A stretch of DNA of 64,000 bases from an uncultured Clostridia bacterium (lineage in GTDB: Bacteria > Bacillota > Clostridia > Oscillospirales > Ruminococcaceae), in NCBI GenBank assembly GCA_947166945.1, contig CAMVGH010000003.1, forward strand, positions 16,046 through 80,045, given 5' to 3'. This document shows, in pieces, positions 52,563 through 61,878 of this stretch. A program made the translations under genes and the position numbers. Every line of letters begins with the position of its first letter. Positions within the stretch are counted from its first letter, which is position 1. The notes below the pieces were generated by a model. That model saw only the letters and a program-made list of their open reading frames with translations, was not told the DNA's origin and did no database searches.

Positions 52563-53507
52563 TCACAGGTTACGATATTTGTCCAAGGCGCTTCCAAAAT
52601 CTCGCTTAACAGCATATTCCGCGTTTCGCTCCTCGGTGTTCTCCCTGAAACTTCTGCCGGTAGCTTCGTTATAGAGCGTACTTATCAGATATTTGCCGTA
52701 ATTCCGTATGTTATCGGTCTTACGCATCTGATCTATCGCGTTTTCAACACAAGTTCTATCGACCTTCAGCATTACAGACCGTATTACCTCTCTGGGAAGC
52801 TCATGTTCGCAGATAGTTTCGGTAGGCTTGTCGGAGCATATAGCACTGACTATGTAATCCACGATCTCGTCAAGTTCTTTTTTGTCCATATATCCGTTAG
52901 ATTCCTGTATCCAGAGAATAAATGCGTCATAATCAATACTCTTTTTTACGATCTCTGTATATCCGTCTTTCAATCGCATATAGCCACTGCTATTTGATTG
53001 ATGGATTGATTTAGAAAACGAAGATATTATATTTTTTGATTCTTGATTATTATTTTCTTTATTATTGATCTGCTCATGTAGTATTACTCCAGCTTGTCTT
53101 TCTGCCGCTGATTCAAGATTATCTTGTATTTGTTTTTCTGATACAAGGTTTTCAAGTTCTTGCTTTTCGGATCCTTGTTGTGTACAGGGTGGGGGTTCAC
53201 CCTCATCTGCCGCAAATATCGGCTCATCGCTGAAATAATACTCCCAATCAATTATTTTTCCGCCTGCATAAACCCGTTCTCGTTTAAGATAGCCCCTTTT
53301 TTCGAGGATTTTAAGAGAATTGGATATTTTGGTATAGCCGTCCGTTGATATAGCCATAAGTCCCCTTATTGAGAAATCCCAGGTATCCGGAAGCGACAGC
53401 ATAGTTAAAAGCAGTCCGCGCTCATGAAACCCCAGTTCCTTGTCTCTGACCATCGCGTTATGTATCATGGTAAAATCCGTCTTTACGATCTTTTTGATTT
53501 TTGGCAT
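52563..53507 (-). CDS. Replication-initiator-like protein with N-terminal winged helix
   Basis: 314 residues from ATG 53507, with GGAGTG at 7 bases. The N-terminal 95 residues (FTMIHNAMVRDKELGFHERG, then SIRGLMAISTDGYTKISNSL) have the winged-helix pattern of RepA_N, DnaD and phage replisome organisers. A Ser/Asn-rich linker is in the middle. The C-terminal part is helical. It probably binds an origin or assembles replication proteins of the element. It lies after the Tad operon, separated by a hairpin. Confidence 0.7.
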   Translation of the reverse strand: MPKIKKIVKTDFTMIHNAMVRDKELGFHERGLLLTMLSLPDTWDFSIRGLMAISTDGYTKISNSLKILEKRGYLKRERVYAGGKIIDWEYYFSDEPIFAADEGEPPPCTQQGSEKQELENLVSEKQIQDNLESAAERQAGVILHEQINNKENNNQESKNIISSFSKSIHQSNSSGYMRLKDGYTEIVKKSIDYDAFILWIQESNGYMDKKELDEIVDYIVSAICSDKPTETICEHELPREVIRSVMLKVDRTCVENAIDQMRKTDNIRNYGKYLISTLYNEATGRSFRENTEERNAEYAVKRDFGSALDKYRNL

Positions 53508-53542
53508 AGCAAACACTCCTCCGTTTTTATAACAACGTAGCA

Positions 53543-53576
53543 CTAAAGGCCCGGAAAAACGCTTTCCCGGGCTTTT
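53543..53576. terminator. GC-rich hairpin after the Tad operon
   Basis: AAAGGCCCGG pairs with CCGGGCTTTT with one mismatch or bulge. The T tract TTTTTG is on the plus-strand side, so it is a better terminator for plus-strand transcription but may also weaken minus-strand read-through from the Tad operon. Confidence 0.55.
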
Positions 53577-53578
53577 TG

Positions 53579-54814
53579 TTATTGACTTGCTTTGACATAA
53601 TACAGCCTACAGCCGGATATGTCAACAGATCTTCTCCCCGAGCCTGTATTTCCGTCGGTATAAGCACATTCGGGAGATGTACCCGCAAACCCGTCACTGT
53701 CCGAACCGTCCAGAACGGTAGGTCTGATAAAGTAATATGTACCACTCGGTCCGACAGCAAAGGTAATACAGCCCTTGTTCGCATAAGCGACAGCTTCGCT
53801 CACAGAGCCAAGGGTACCGAACCTTGAACTGTCATTTATGTTAATCTTTACAAGCTCAACTCCTTTGTGACCCTTGTGCCAGTCATAGTAGGTGCTCCCA
53901 TTGGAAGACGCACCTGTATTAAGCAAATAACGAGGCAACTCACAGCCCATAGCAACGGAAATATCCCACAGTAGCGTATCCGAAGCCGTAAGGGATACGG
54001 CACTGCCCGGACCGCCATATACATAATCGTCCATGAACTGATGAATATCGTACTGCGCATACTCCGACTGAACATATCTGGCAGTCTGATATTCTCCGAG
54101 CCCGAACTGATCCAGCACAGCAGCATAAAGCGCTGCGCTTCTGTTGTCAGCTATATTGTCCAGCTTTTGTCCCATGTACGATTCCCAAAGGCTCGTTCCG
54201 GGTACATACTGATAAGCATTAAGCAAAGTTGTACCTGTATTGCTTGTGAGCGCAGAGATCGGTATTCGGGGATCATTCGGGTACATATCCGAGAAGCGAA
54301 CGGAATCCTCCAAAGGCGTTTCCGTACCGATTATATATACTGTTCCGACAGCATCTACTCTGTATATAGGACGCGGGAGCAGGTTAAAGATGTTCTTGCC
54401 CTCAACTCTGCCGACTGCGGTGAACAGCCTTTGGTTATAGCTTAGCTGCTGCAAGCCGTTGCAAGGAGCAACAGCGTTGCAGGAATATGTATAGCTCTTT
54501 ACCAGACCGGGCATTTCCTTCTTGTTGGCTTCATATATCTTATCCGCCATTTCTTTAGCGTCTCTGCCGCTGATCTCAGTCTTATCCTTATAGGTATTCG
54601 TGACGATATCGATGTCATAAGAGTTGATTATGCCGGTATCTGCCGCAACGGACGCTCCTTCGATGATAGCGTCCGTCTTTGTCTGAACAGCGGCGGCACA
54701 TACATACTTTCCGCCTATTTCAACAACAACGCAGAACGCTGTAAGTATTATGAGCCATACCGACATCATCATTAGCGTCATACCGCTGCCTTCACGCCAG
54801 TTTATTCGTTTCAT
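53579..54814 (-). CDS. TadE/TadG-like pseudopilin, large form
   Basis: 411 residues. The N-terminus MKRINWREGSGMTLMMMSVW has the short basic leader and long hydrophobic helix of TadE/F/G minor pseudopilins, with the following GGKYVCAAAVQTKTDAIIEG. The large extracellular part of about 350 residues ends with a Ser/Gly-rich region. It starts four bases after the smaller TadE-like gene. It may sit at the pilus tip or base. In Gram-positive cells it would be exposed at the wall. Confidence 0.75.
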   Translation of the reverse strand: MKRINWREGSGMTLMMMSVWLIILTAFCVVVEIGGKYVCAAAVQTKTDAIIEGASVAADTGIINSYDIDIVTNTYKDKTEISGRDAKEMADKIYEANKKEMPGLVKSYTYSCNAVAPCNGLQQLSYNQRLFTAVGRVEGKNIFNLLPRPIYRVDAVGTVYIIGTETPLEDSVRFSDMYPNDPRIPISALTSNTGTTLLNAYQYVPGTSLWESYMGQKLDNIADNRSAALYAAVLDQFGLGEYQTARYVQSEYAQYDIHQFMDDYVYGGPGSAVSLTASDTLLWDISVAMGCELPRYLLNTGASSNGSTYYDWHKGHKGVELVKININDSSRFGTLGSVSEAVAYANKGCITFAVGPSGTYYFIRPTVLDGSDSDGFAGTSPECAYTDGNTGSGRRSVDISGCRLYYVKASQ

Positions 54815-54818
54815 ATCC

Positions 54819-55322
54819 TCACCCCGCTCGTATCACATCGTTTCCGGAATCTACGGGAGTTTCGACCATCATAACAATGGAAGACTGCACCGTTCTGGGC
54901 GTAGTACCGATAAAGCTGACAGTCCGCATCGTAACCGTATATTCTGCAAGTACGCCCTTTGTCCATGCGGAATCAGACTCTACCAGCCTCAGCTCTCCGT
55001 GCCACTGCTTGGCTTCAAGGTCCGACGATGTCGATTGTCTGTACCCGCCGACAGCCATTGTCTGTTCTACCACAGCGTTAGCTGCTCCCTGAGCTGCAGC
55101 AAGCCGATGGTCGGTATCAGCCCCTACATCCTGCGTAGTGACTACGGCAGCTCGTCCGCCCACATAAGCACAGTATTCGGCTATCTGTCCGGCTCTTATA
55201 TACGCAAACACATTAAGGGAGACAAGTATCAGATACAGTACAAACGGACACATAACACAAAAAGACAGTATTTCGGCGGAACCACGACGATTTTTTAGTC
55301 TTTTTAACACTTTTTTCAACAT
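54819..55322 (-). CDS. TadE-like minor pseudopilin
   Basis: 167 residues. A basic leader (LKKVLKRLKNRRGSAEILSF) is followed by one membrane helix and a small external domain. RGSAE with Glu five residues beyond the cleavage Gly is the TadE-like processing site, to be cut by the TadV peptidase. AGGAAG precedes the ATG. Confidence 0.8.
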   Translation of the reverse strand: MLKKVLKRLKNRRGSAEILSFCVMCPFVLYLILVSLNVFAYIRAGQIAEYCAYVGGRAAVVTTQDVGADTDHRLAAAQGAANAVVEQTMAVGGYRQSTSSDLEAKQWHGELRLVESDSAWTKGVLAEYTVTMRTVSFIGTTPRTVQSSIVMMVETPVDSGNDVIRAG

Positions 55323-55334
55323 CTTTCTTCCTCC

Positions 55335-55811
55335 TTATACGAAACTGTCGATCACGAAATAAGCAAGATAACTGCAATATCCGAGAAGCATATACGGGGC
55401 AAACGGTACTCTTTCTCCTTCAGCGGCACGGTCGGCGTCACGAAGTCTGCGCATATCAACGGCATATTTGCCCTTGATGACCTTTACGATAAGGAGAGCG
55501 CACGAAGCGATAAAGATGGAGATAAGCGAGGGCAGAACACCTTGCAGCGCCGTCAGTGCCATAAACAGCTTGAGGTCGCCCAAGCCGAGACAGCCCGTCA
55601 CTCCGGCAAAGAATACAGCCGTTACAGCTATCGTTCTTACTATTCCTTCCCGCCAATCCATGATATATGTAAGTATAAGTCCGGTGATTGCAGCGGCAAA
55701 AGTCAGCCAGTTTGGTATTCTTCTTGTCCGTATATCCAAAGTTGCCGCTGTCGCCATAACAACAAATGTGAAGCCTATAACGGCGAGCTGGATTATCATC
55801 TGAAAAGTCAT
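55335..55811 (-). CDS. tadV: TadV/CpaA-type prepilin peptidase (A24)
   Basis: 158 residues from ATG 55811, with AAGGAG at 7 bases. A longer overlapping frame to 56057 lies in the pilin gene and is rejected. Four or five membrane segments. Catalytic aspartates in ATLDIRTRRIPN and GLGDLK (GxGD). It cleaves the leaders of Flp and the TadE-like proteins. A strong hairpin separates it from the pilin gene, probably lowering its expression. Confidence 0.9.
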   Translation of the reverse strand: MTFQMIIQLAVIGFTFVVMATAATLDIRTRRIPNWLTFAAAITGLILTYIMDWREGIVRTIAVTAVFFAGVTGCLGLGDLKLFMALTALQGVLPSLISIFIASCALLIVKVIKGKYAVDMRRLRDADRAAEGERVPFAPYMLLGYCSYLAYFVIDSFV

Positions 55812-55829
55812 ATTTACTCCTTCTTGCAC

Positions 55830-55859
55830 AAACGGGCATTGCACTAACAACGCCCGTTT
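55830..55859 (-). other. Strong stem-loop between pilin and peptidase genes
   Basis: A 12-bp stem (AAACGGGC.TTG with one G-U) closes a 6-base loop. No T tract follows. It lies 11 bases after the flp stop. Such hairpins protect a pilin mRNA from 3' decay and reduce expression of the next gene. Confidence 0.6.
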
Positions 55860-55870
55860 TGCTGTTACTT

Positions 55871-56122
55871 TTAGCCTTCTGCGCCTCCGGCTTCTCCGCC
55901 GCCGCCGTTTCCGCCGCCGCCATTTGCGTTTGTCAGCCCGGAAACAAGATTGTCCTGAAGCATTTGATCGGTAGAATTGAGCGAGCCCTGCATCGTGTTC
56001 ATGATAGCGATAGCAGCCGTAACGAGAATAGCGGCTATAGCCACCACTATTGCCCACTCGATCAGTTCTGCGCCTTCTTCATCGCAGAGAAATCTTTTTG
56101 CGTAGTTCTTGAATTTAACCAT
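55871..56122 (-). CDS. flp: Flp-type major pilin
   Basis: 83 residues from ATG 56122, with AAAGGAAG. The leader KFKNYAKRFLCDEEG is followed by the processing site G-AELIEW and the hydrophobic helix AIVVAIAAILVTAAIAI. Glu at position +5 from the cut is present. Trp replaces the usual Tyr at +6. The tail is Gly/Asn-rich (NGGGGNGGGGEAGG). It polymerises into the Tad pilus. Confidence 0.9.
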   Translation of the reverse strand: MVKFKNYAKRFLCDEEGAELIEWAIVVAIAAILVTAAIAIMNTMQGSLNSTDQMLQDNLVSGLTNANGGGGNGGGGEAGGAEG

Positions 56123-56179
56123 TGTAAACTCTTCCTTTCTGTGAATAAAAAATTGAATTTGACACGAATTCATCGTGCT

Positions 56180-56200
56180 TGTATAGTATGATAATGTCAG
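56180..56200 (-). promoter_or_regulatory. Weak shared-motif promoter of flp
   Basis: On the minus strand TGACATTATCATACTATAC overlaps the end of tadC. It keeps TTATCAT but has CATACT instead of CATAAT. Independent transcription of the pilin would match its need for high expression. Confidence 0.45.
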
Positions 56201-57072
56201 AACATTCCTTCCTGCATTATCATAAATACCGGTATCAGAAGTGCCGCCATAAGCGGGATCATCTTGAACATCATCGTCGGCACAAGTATCTTGCTGGTCA
56301 GAGCTGCCGCCTTTTCTTTGGCAGTAAGCAGATTTGCCGACTTTATCTGCCTACTCTTACGCTCTACAGCCTCGATAACCGATACGCCCTTATTGTACGA
56401 TGTAGCCAGATCGGTAGCGAAGTCTGAGAAATTGGGATTGGAGTACTTTGCAGCCACATCGACGAGTGCTTCGTTCCAGTCTTTGGCTCCAAGCTCAGTT
56501 TCCGCAAGTGCCATACGCATTTCTTCGGCAAGAACGCCGTCGAGATACCTTGTAGTGTACTCTATTGCGTTCTGTATCGTCATTCCGGCAATCAGACCGG
56601 AATCGAGCATATCGAGAAAACGGGGTATCTCGGCATCGAACCGTGCCTTCCTGTCCGCAGCTATGTTCTTCGCTTTCTTCTTGGGCGCGTTCATTATCAC
56701 GACCGAAAGCAGCATACCCACAAGGGATATATATGTATTTCCGGTCACGATCAGCGCGACCGCGGCAAACAGAAAGACAATACCGATTATTCGGCATATA
56801 ACGAGAGCATAGAAATTCGGCTCTATTGACGCTATCCGGCATTCCCGTATGTACTCGGCAGGGTCTATGCCGACCTTTTTGAGCATGACCTTGATGTCAG
56901 TACCGATGTATTCCTCGTACATATCCCGCTGTTTATCGCCTGTCTCGGCTTTTTTCAGTATCCGCTTTCTGCTGATTATAACGGATACTCCTATAACAGC
57001 GATTATAACGAATACGGATATACCGATAAGAACAGCTACGACTCCCGCACTTAACAATCTTTCAGCGCCCAT
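56197..57072 (-). CDS. tadC: TadC-like inner-membrane platform protein
   Basis: 291 residues from ATG 57072, with GGAGTG at 6 bases. A GTG nine bases upstream overlaps that site and is rejected. Membrane segments at about 8-28 and in the 95-130 and 260-285 regions flank a T2SSF domain (RFLDMLDSGLIAGMTIQNAI, then AALVDVAAKYSNP-like stretch). It forms the platform with TadB around the TadA ATPase. Confidence 0.85.
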   Translation of the reverse strand: MGAERLLSAGVVAVLIGISVFVIIAVIGVSVIISRKRILKKAETGDKQRDMYEEYIGTDIKVMLKKVGIDPAEYIRECRIASIEPNFYALVICRIIGIVFLFAAVALIVTGNTYISLVGMLLSVVIMNAPKKKAKNIAADRKARFDAEIPRFLDMLDSGLIAGMTIQNAIEYTTRYLDGVLAEEMRMALAETELGAKDWNEALVDVAAKYSNPNFSDFATDLATSYNKGVSVIEAVERKSRQIKSANLLTAKEKAAALTSKILVPTMMFKMIPLMAALLIPVFMIMQEGMF

Positions 57073-57073
57073 A

Positions 57074-57982
57074 TCAATCACTCCTTACATCCGCCGACTT
57101 CATCATCTTGTGTGATACTACGGATCCTATGAAGAACAGCAGCATTATTGCACCCATGACCAGCAGCCCCGTAATGCCTTTCTTGTAGAAATCCATCAGG
57201 TCTCCGCCGGTCATAATAAGTCCGATAAGCAGTATCGGAGGCACAAAGTCCATAGCATATACCGTTATTTTCGCTGTGGTAAACAAAGTCCGTATCTCTT
57301 TCCGAACCATGATGCGCTCGTTTATGTTTGTGGCAACAAGCTCGATAACTTCGGCTTCGCTGCCGCCGACCTCCGACTGCATAGCCACGGCAGCCGTAAC
57401 ATCACGGGTATCTATCGTAGAACGCATATCCGAAACTTTCTTGAACGCCTCCGCAACCGGTATGCCTATCTTTATATCCGCGCTTATCTGTCTGAACATA
57501 TCCTTTATCTGATCATCGAGAAACGGGTTGGCACAAATATCATCTACCGACTGCTGAATAGTCATTCCGGCGCGAAGAGTAGAGGACATCTGCTTTAATG
57601 CTCGTCCGTACTTCTCGTCAAAGTCCTTGTCCGATTTGGACTTCTGGAGCCTGACGATAAGCTCCGGAGCGACAGCGCCTGCCGCAAGACCTATGACTGC
57701 CGCGACGGCAGATTGTGTAAGCATAAACGCGACTCCTCCGAGGATAACAGGCGCGGCGACCATGATCACGGTATATGTCTTAATGCTGATAGCGCCCGGG
57801 ATAGCGTAAAGCTGCTTCGTTTTTGTGTCGGTGAACTTATCTATAAGGTCTTTTTCGCGCTCTCCGGTGATCGTTGATTTCTTCTCGCGTATAGCTATTG
57901 CAATGGCTATACCGATCATAAGAATGGTAAGAACCGTAAAAAGAATCGGTAATGCGAGGTTTGCCACAGATTCTATCGTCAT
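57074..57982 (-). CDS. tadB: TadB-like inner-membrane platform protein
   Basis: 302 residues. An N-terminal membrane segment, two in the 70-120 region and two near the end surround a T2SSF domain (LKQMSSTLRAGMTIQQSVDD). The start overlaps tadA by four bases (ATGA), and tadC begins one base after its stop. It forms the membrane platform with TadC. Confidence 0.9.
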   Translation of the reverse strand: MTIESVANLALPILFTVLTILMIGIAIAIAIREKKSTITGEREKDLIDKFTDTKTKQLYAIPGAISIKTYTVIMVAAPVILGGVAFMLTQSAVAAVIGLAAGAVAPELIVRLQKSKSDKDFDEKYGRALKQMSSTLRAGMTIQQSVDDICANPFLDDQIKDMFRQISADIKIGIPVAEAFKKVSDMRSTIDTRDVTAAVAMQSEVGGSEAEVIELVATNINERIMVRKEIRTLFTTAKITVYAMDFVPPILLIGLIMTGGDLMDFYKKGITGLLVMGAIMLLFFIGSVVSHKMMKSADVRSD

Positions 57983-59610
57983 ACATTGTCCTCCGTTACT
58001 TCCGTACTTCCGGAATTATTCTGCTGTTTATCGAGCTCTTCAAGCATCTCTTTTTTCTTGACCTCGCGGGATTTGAAAATATCGGGGTTTATGTATATCC
58101 CTTTTTCAAGCATCCTGTCGAGTATCTTCTTCGGCTTGTATCCCGTTGCGTAGTACTCTTTCTGTATCTCGTCAAACCTAAATATATCGGTAAGTTTCAC
58201 TCTGGAGCCTTCCATACCCGTTACTTCGGTTATTGACTGTATTGCGCGGAGTTTGCCGTATCTTTTTATCTGCACGATCAGGTCGATAGCCTCGGCGATC
58301 TGAATGGCTTCCGATTCTTCCGAAAAGGACGCTTCTGCCATTGAATACAGCATGGGAAGTCGTACATTGACGAGATTTACCGCACTGTTGGCGTGGACGG
58401 TACACATTGAGCCTTCGTGTCCCGTACTCATTGCCGAGATCATGTCGGTTATCGTGCCGTCGCGTATCTCTCCGACAACGATCCTGTCGGGGCGCATACG
58501 AAGCGAGGTTTTGACCAGAGCCCGTATATCCACATTCATAGCGGCATCGTTCTTTCCGGAGCTCGTTATAGTCCTTGTTTCAAGCCGCCGGACATTGGGC
58601 GATTCGAGCTTGAGTTCGCAGCTGTCCTCGATAGTGATTATAAGCTCATCTTCCGGTATAGCCCCCGAAAGCATATTGAGGAGAGTAGTTTTACCTGTGC
58701 CTGTACCGCCGCTGACAATTATGCTTGACTTTGCCTGAACAGCTTTGCGAAGGAACTCCAGCATATCCTCGTTCATTGAGCCGAGCCGGATATAGTCCTC
58801 TCCGGTAAGAGCAATGTCGAAGAACCGGCGTATATCAAGTGTAGCCCCATCAGGGGATGCGGGAGGTATAGTCGCGCATACACGGGAACCGTCCGCAAGG
58901 CGGGCATCAACTATCGGTCTCGACACATTTATCTGCCTTCCGATAGGCTGTACGATACGCTGGATAACGGTCTGCAAATGCTTTTCGTCAGTAAATGTCG
59001 CCTGTACGCGATGTATTTTGCCTTCACGCTCGATACATATATGATCCCACCGCTGCACAACTATCTCGGTCACTTTCGGGTCTGCCATATACGGATCAAG
59101 CGGTCCAAGACCGATTATCTGTGAAATTACCGTCTTCTTGACTCTCTGCTGAGTCTCATACAGTACGGGCAGCCGTTCACATTCTATGGCGACCGCCTTT
59201 TCTATCTCATCAGCTAGAGCCGCTGATATTGAACTTGCGCTGGAGACCTGCTGTTTAAAGCGTTCGGATATGGCAGCCGTGACCATATCGACATACTTGC
59301 GCTCGTCGTCGGTTATCTTGATGATCTCCTTATCAACAGCTTCCGCTATGGTCATCTTTTCCTCATCGAGCGTTTTTAGGCGTTCCTTCAGCAGAGCCGA
59401 GGCTGCGGATTCCATGACCTCTTTTCTGGATAACTCTGCTTCGGGTTCTTCCTTCTCAATACGGGGATGCTCTCGCTTCGGAGGATGCCTGTCAAGTCTT
59501 CGGGAGGGAGGTTCACGCTCATTTCTGCGAACAGATTCCGTATTGTTCCGCCTTTTGGCATTGTTATCGCTCTTTGCAGCGTTCTGAAGTCTTTTTTCTA
59601 TCAGGCTCAT
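57979..59610 (-). CDS. tadA: TadA/CpaF-type secretion ATPase
   Basis: 543 residues. An Arg/Glu/Pro-rich N-terminal region of about 65 residues, then the N-terminal domain (LGPLDPYMADPKVTEIVVQ) and the ATPase: Walker A GGTGTGKTT (301-309), an Asp box, and MRPDRIVVGEIRDGT near 375. It powers pilus assembly at the inner face of the membrane. It overlaps tadZ by one base (TAATG) and tadB by four. Confidence 0.95.
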   Translation of the reverse strand: MSLIEKRLQNAAKSDNNAKRRNNTESVRRNEREPPSRRLDRHPPKREHPRIEKEEPEAELSRKEVMESAASALLKERLKTLDEEKMTIAEAVDKEIIKITDDERKYVDMVTAAISERFKQQVSSASSISAALADEIEKAVAIECERLPVLYETQQRVKKTVISQIIGLGPLDPYMADPKVTEIVVQRWDHICIEREGKIHRVQATFTDEKHLQTVIQRIVQPIGRQINVSRPIVDARLADGSRVCATIPPASPDGATLDIRRFFDIALTGEDYIRLGSMNEDMLEFLRKAVQAKSSIIVSGGTGTGKTTLLNMLSGAIPEDELIITIEDSCELKLESPNVRRLETRTITSSGKNDAAMNVDIRALVKTSLRMRPDRIVVGEIRDGTITDMISAMSTGHEGSMCTVHANSAVNLVNVRLPMLYSMAEASFSEESEAIQIAEAIDLIVQIKRYGKLRAIQSITEVTGMEGSRVKLTDIFRFDEIQKEYYATGYKPKKILDRMLEKGIYINPDIFKSREVKKKEMLEELDKQQNNSGSTEVTEDNV

Positions 59611-61142
59611 TATCTTCTCACCCTTTTCTTTTCGGCATCGTCCGTATTACGCTTGAAAAGTGAATGACTCTTCTTGCTGTCTGCGACTACCTCGCCGTCA
59701 TTGATGATAACGGAAATGATATTCCGTATTTCTTTGGTGTATTCGTGGGAAGATTTGAAAACCAGCGGTACCGACTGATTGTTCGCCTTGATAACATCGG
59801 AATTGTGCCGTATTACAGCCGCAGTCGGGAAAGAAACGAATGATTCTATATCATGTACAGAGATAGCAGTTTCCTTTGAGGGCAGGACATTGTTTATGAC
59901 TACGCGGATCTTTGATTCATCGTACTTCATTTTGCGGACTGTTGTAAGGAAGCTGTCATTGCAGTTGATCGTGGATATATCCTGCGTCAGCACCATAAAA
60001 ACATAATCCGCGAAATCAAGAGCGATTATCGACGAGTCTCTGGTGTTGTTGCCGGTATCGCAGATAACATAATCGAATCCGCCGTTTCTTACGATATTAT
60101 CGAGCATTATAAACAGCTCTTTTTCGTGTATATCCATAGAGTCCTCGTGCGTGGGAGGTGCGATAAGTCCATAGATCTCCGTCTTGTCATCAAAGACCTT
60201 ACGCTGCAGGAAGTTTTCCTGTATATCCTTAGCGGTATATTCTGTGGATTTGCCTTGTTTTTTGCGTTCTTCGATCTCGGCAGCCCACATAGCCATATTT
60301 ACGCCTTCCGCATCAAAGCCGAGTGTGGTAGTAACATCTCCGAAGTCTATGTTATAATCAATAACACAGCATCTCAGCCGACCGCGCTTCTTGCAGGTAA
60401 GAGCCAGATATGCTCCGATCTCGGAAGCAAGCGTTGTTTTACCGACGCCGCCCTTCGCGGAATATACGGTTATGACTTTCGCCCTTTCGGGAATATCATC
60501 GGAGAGATCGGCAATAGCGGGTTCCGAAGGCTTATGTACCGCCTGACGGAGCTTCTGAGGAGCTTTGATGTCTCTTGCGCTTCTTCGGGCTGTTTCCTCT
60601 TCATCGTCCTCGTCATCTTCTTCCTCATCATAGTAATCCTCGTCATATTCCTCCTCATACTTGCGAGGAGCGCGAGTGGGATATGACTGTTTACGCAGCG
60701 CACGAGGAGAATTGCTGCGAATAACGCGGCTCCCGTTATTCTGCTTTTGGGGACGAAAAGGTCTTTCGTTTTTTTCTATTGATGCCTTCGGAGGTGCCGC
60801 TTCCTCAAAGGGATCGTCTTCATCAAGCTTATAGAGATACTCGACCATATTCCTTGCCTTTGCCATACGCCCGATATTGTGCATATCATTCTGATATATC
60901 GCTTCGCAGCATTCATCACAGGTCTCATACCCGTATGCTTCTATATCCGGATATGCGAAATCAGGATCAGCTGCAATGTTGTCGGCTATCAACGCGAGGT
61001 CGGCCTTGTCGCAGTAATCGTCTATACTACTCATATCCGGCAGATAGCCGACAACTTCGACATCAAGATCATCGCACACGGCGAGTCGGTTTTTGACATC
61101 ATTGAGAAAATTGGTACGTTCATCGATTATTATTACTTTCAT
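59610..61142 (-). CDS. tadZ: TadZ/CpaE-like MinD-type ATPase
   Basis: 510 residues. The first 110 residues look like a degenerate receiver domain (MKVIIIDERTNFLNDVKNRL), with an added YETCDECCEAIY cluster. A charged linker with runs of Glu/Asp follows (about 160-185). The ATPase has KGGVGKTT at 230-237 and an Asp-containing VICDTGNNTRDSS later. Such proteins place the Tad machine at a site in the cell. GGAGGAC precedes the ATG. Confidence 0.9.
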   Translation of the reverse strand: MKVIIIDERTNFLNDVKNRLAVCDDLDVEVVGYLPDMSSIDDYCDKADLALIADNIAADPDFAYPDIEAYGYETCDECCEAIYQNDMHNIGRMAKARNMVEYLYKLDEDDPFEEAAPPKASIEKNERPFRPQKQNNGSRVIRSNSPRALRKQSYPTRAPRKYEEEYDEDYYDEEEDDEDDEEETARRSARDIKAPQKLRQAVHKPSEPAIADLSDDIPERAKVITVYSAKGGVGKTTLASEIGAYLALTCKKRGRLRCCVIDYNIDFGDVTTTLGFDAEGVNMAMWAAEIEERKKQGKSTEYTAKDIQENFLQRKVFDDKTEIYGLIAPPTHEDSMDIHEKELFIMLDNIVRNGGFDYVICDTGNNTRDSSIIALDFADYVFMVLTQDISTINCNDSFLTTVRKMKYDESKIRVVINNVLPSKETAISVHDIESFVSFPTAAVIRHNSDVIKANNQSVPLVFKSSHEYTKEIRNIISVIINDGEVVADSKKSHSLFKRNTDDAEKKRVRR

Positions 61143-61155
61143 ATAGTCCTCCGTT

Positions 61156-61830
61156 TTATTTACCGGTATAAGTTCCGTAAGAGAGCTCGCTGCCTATGGG
61201 TTCGTACTCGGAAGCGTTGACAAGACCGAGATGTACGGAAGTATACTCTGTTGCGTAAATTATTTTCAGAGCCTCTTCCTGTGTACATTCTATAGTGACC
61301 GAAGAAAGAGCGCCATCGGATTTGTTGACCTTGATCACTCTCATATTTTCGAGCAGCAGAGAGGTGATACCGTCAACAGACGAATATACATTTACTCTGG
61401 AGCCGATACGCAGACCGCTTGTGACGCCCGTAGTATTGTTCAGGTTTATGCTGACCGCGATAGCGTCCGTTCTCATATTCTTTTCGATTGCTGTGCCGCT
61501 TGCGACATTGAGATCCGACAGTGTGAGAGCCTGTCCCTTATACACATTGGTAAGCAGCGAATCGCCGGAGCTTATCACAGAATTTATGGTCTGTGCTGTC
61601 ACGAACTGCTCATTTACCCCGGCATCTCTGCCGTTTATTACAATACTGTTGTCTACAACGATAGGGGTAAGCATATCGCCGGATATAGTCTTTCCGGCAT
61701 CGTAATTGTTGTTGTACACATAGATCGTTGTTTTGAGCGGGGTGAGATAAACATACAGCCCATACCCGGCGACAGCGGCAAATATTGCGGCTATCAGTAT
61801 CACTATCAGTATTTTCTTTCCTTTTGACAT
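61156..61830 (-). CDS. cpaB: CpaB/RcpC-like SAF-domain protein
   Basis: 224 residues. One N-terminal membrane segment (ILIVILIAAIFAAVAGYGLY) is followed by a SAF domain (VYNNNYDAGKTISGDMLTPI, then YKGQALTLSDL) and a C-terminal RcpC-like domain with DAIAVSINLNNTTGVTSGLR. It is the first gene of the Tad operon and has GGAGGAC. In Gram-positive Tad systems this protein is thought to link the machine to the cell wall. Confidence 0.85.
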   Translation of the reverse strand: MSKGKKILIVILIAAIFAAVAGYGLYVYLTPLKTTIYVYNNNYDAGKTISGDMLTPIVVDNSIVINGRDAGVNEQFVTAQTINSVISSGDSLLTNVYKGQALTLSDLNVASGTAIEKNMRTDAIAVSINLNNTTGVTSGLRIGSRVNVYSSVDGITSLLLENMRVIKVNKSDGALSSVTIECTQEEALKIIYATEYTSVHLGLVNASEYEPIGSELSYGTYTGK

Positions 61831-61878
61831 TCAAATGTCCTCCTGTAAAAAAATTTTTGAAGTGTATCCACTTCCGGA

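Noticed and set aside
53576-53827. Plus-strand 83-codon frame after the hairpin at 53.55 kb
   Set aside because: It is the shadow of the TadG-like gene and has no ribosome site, although the hairpin T tract faces the plus strand.
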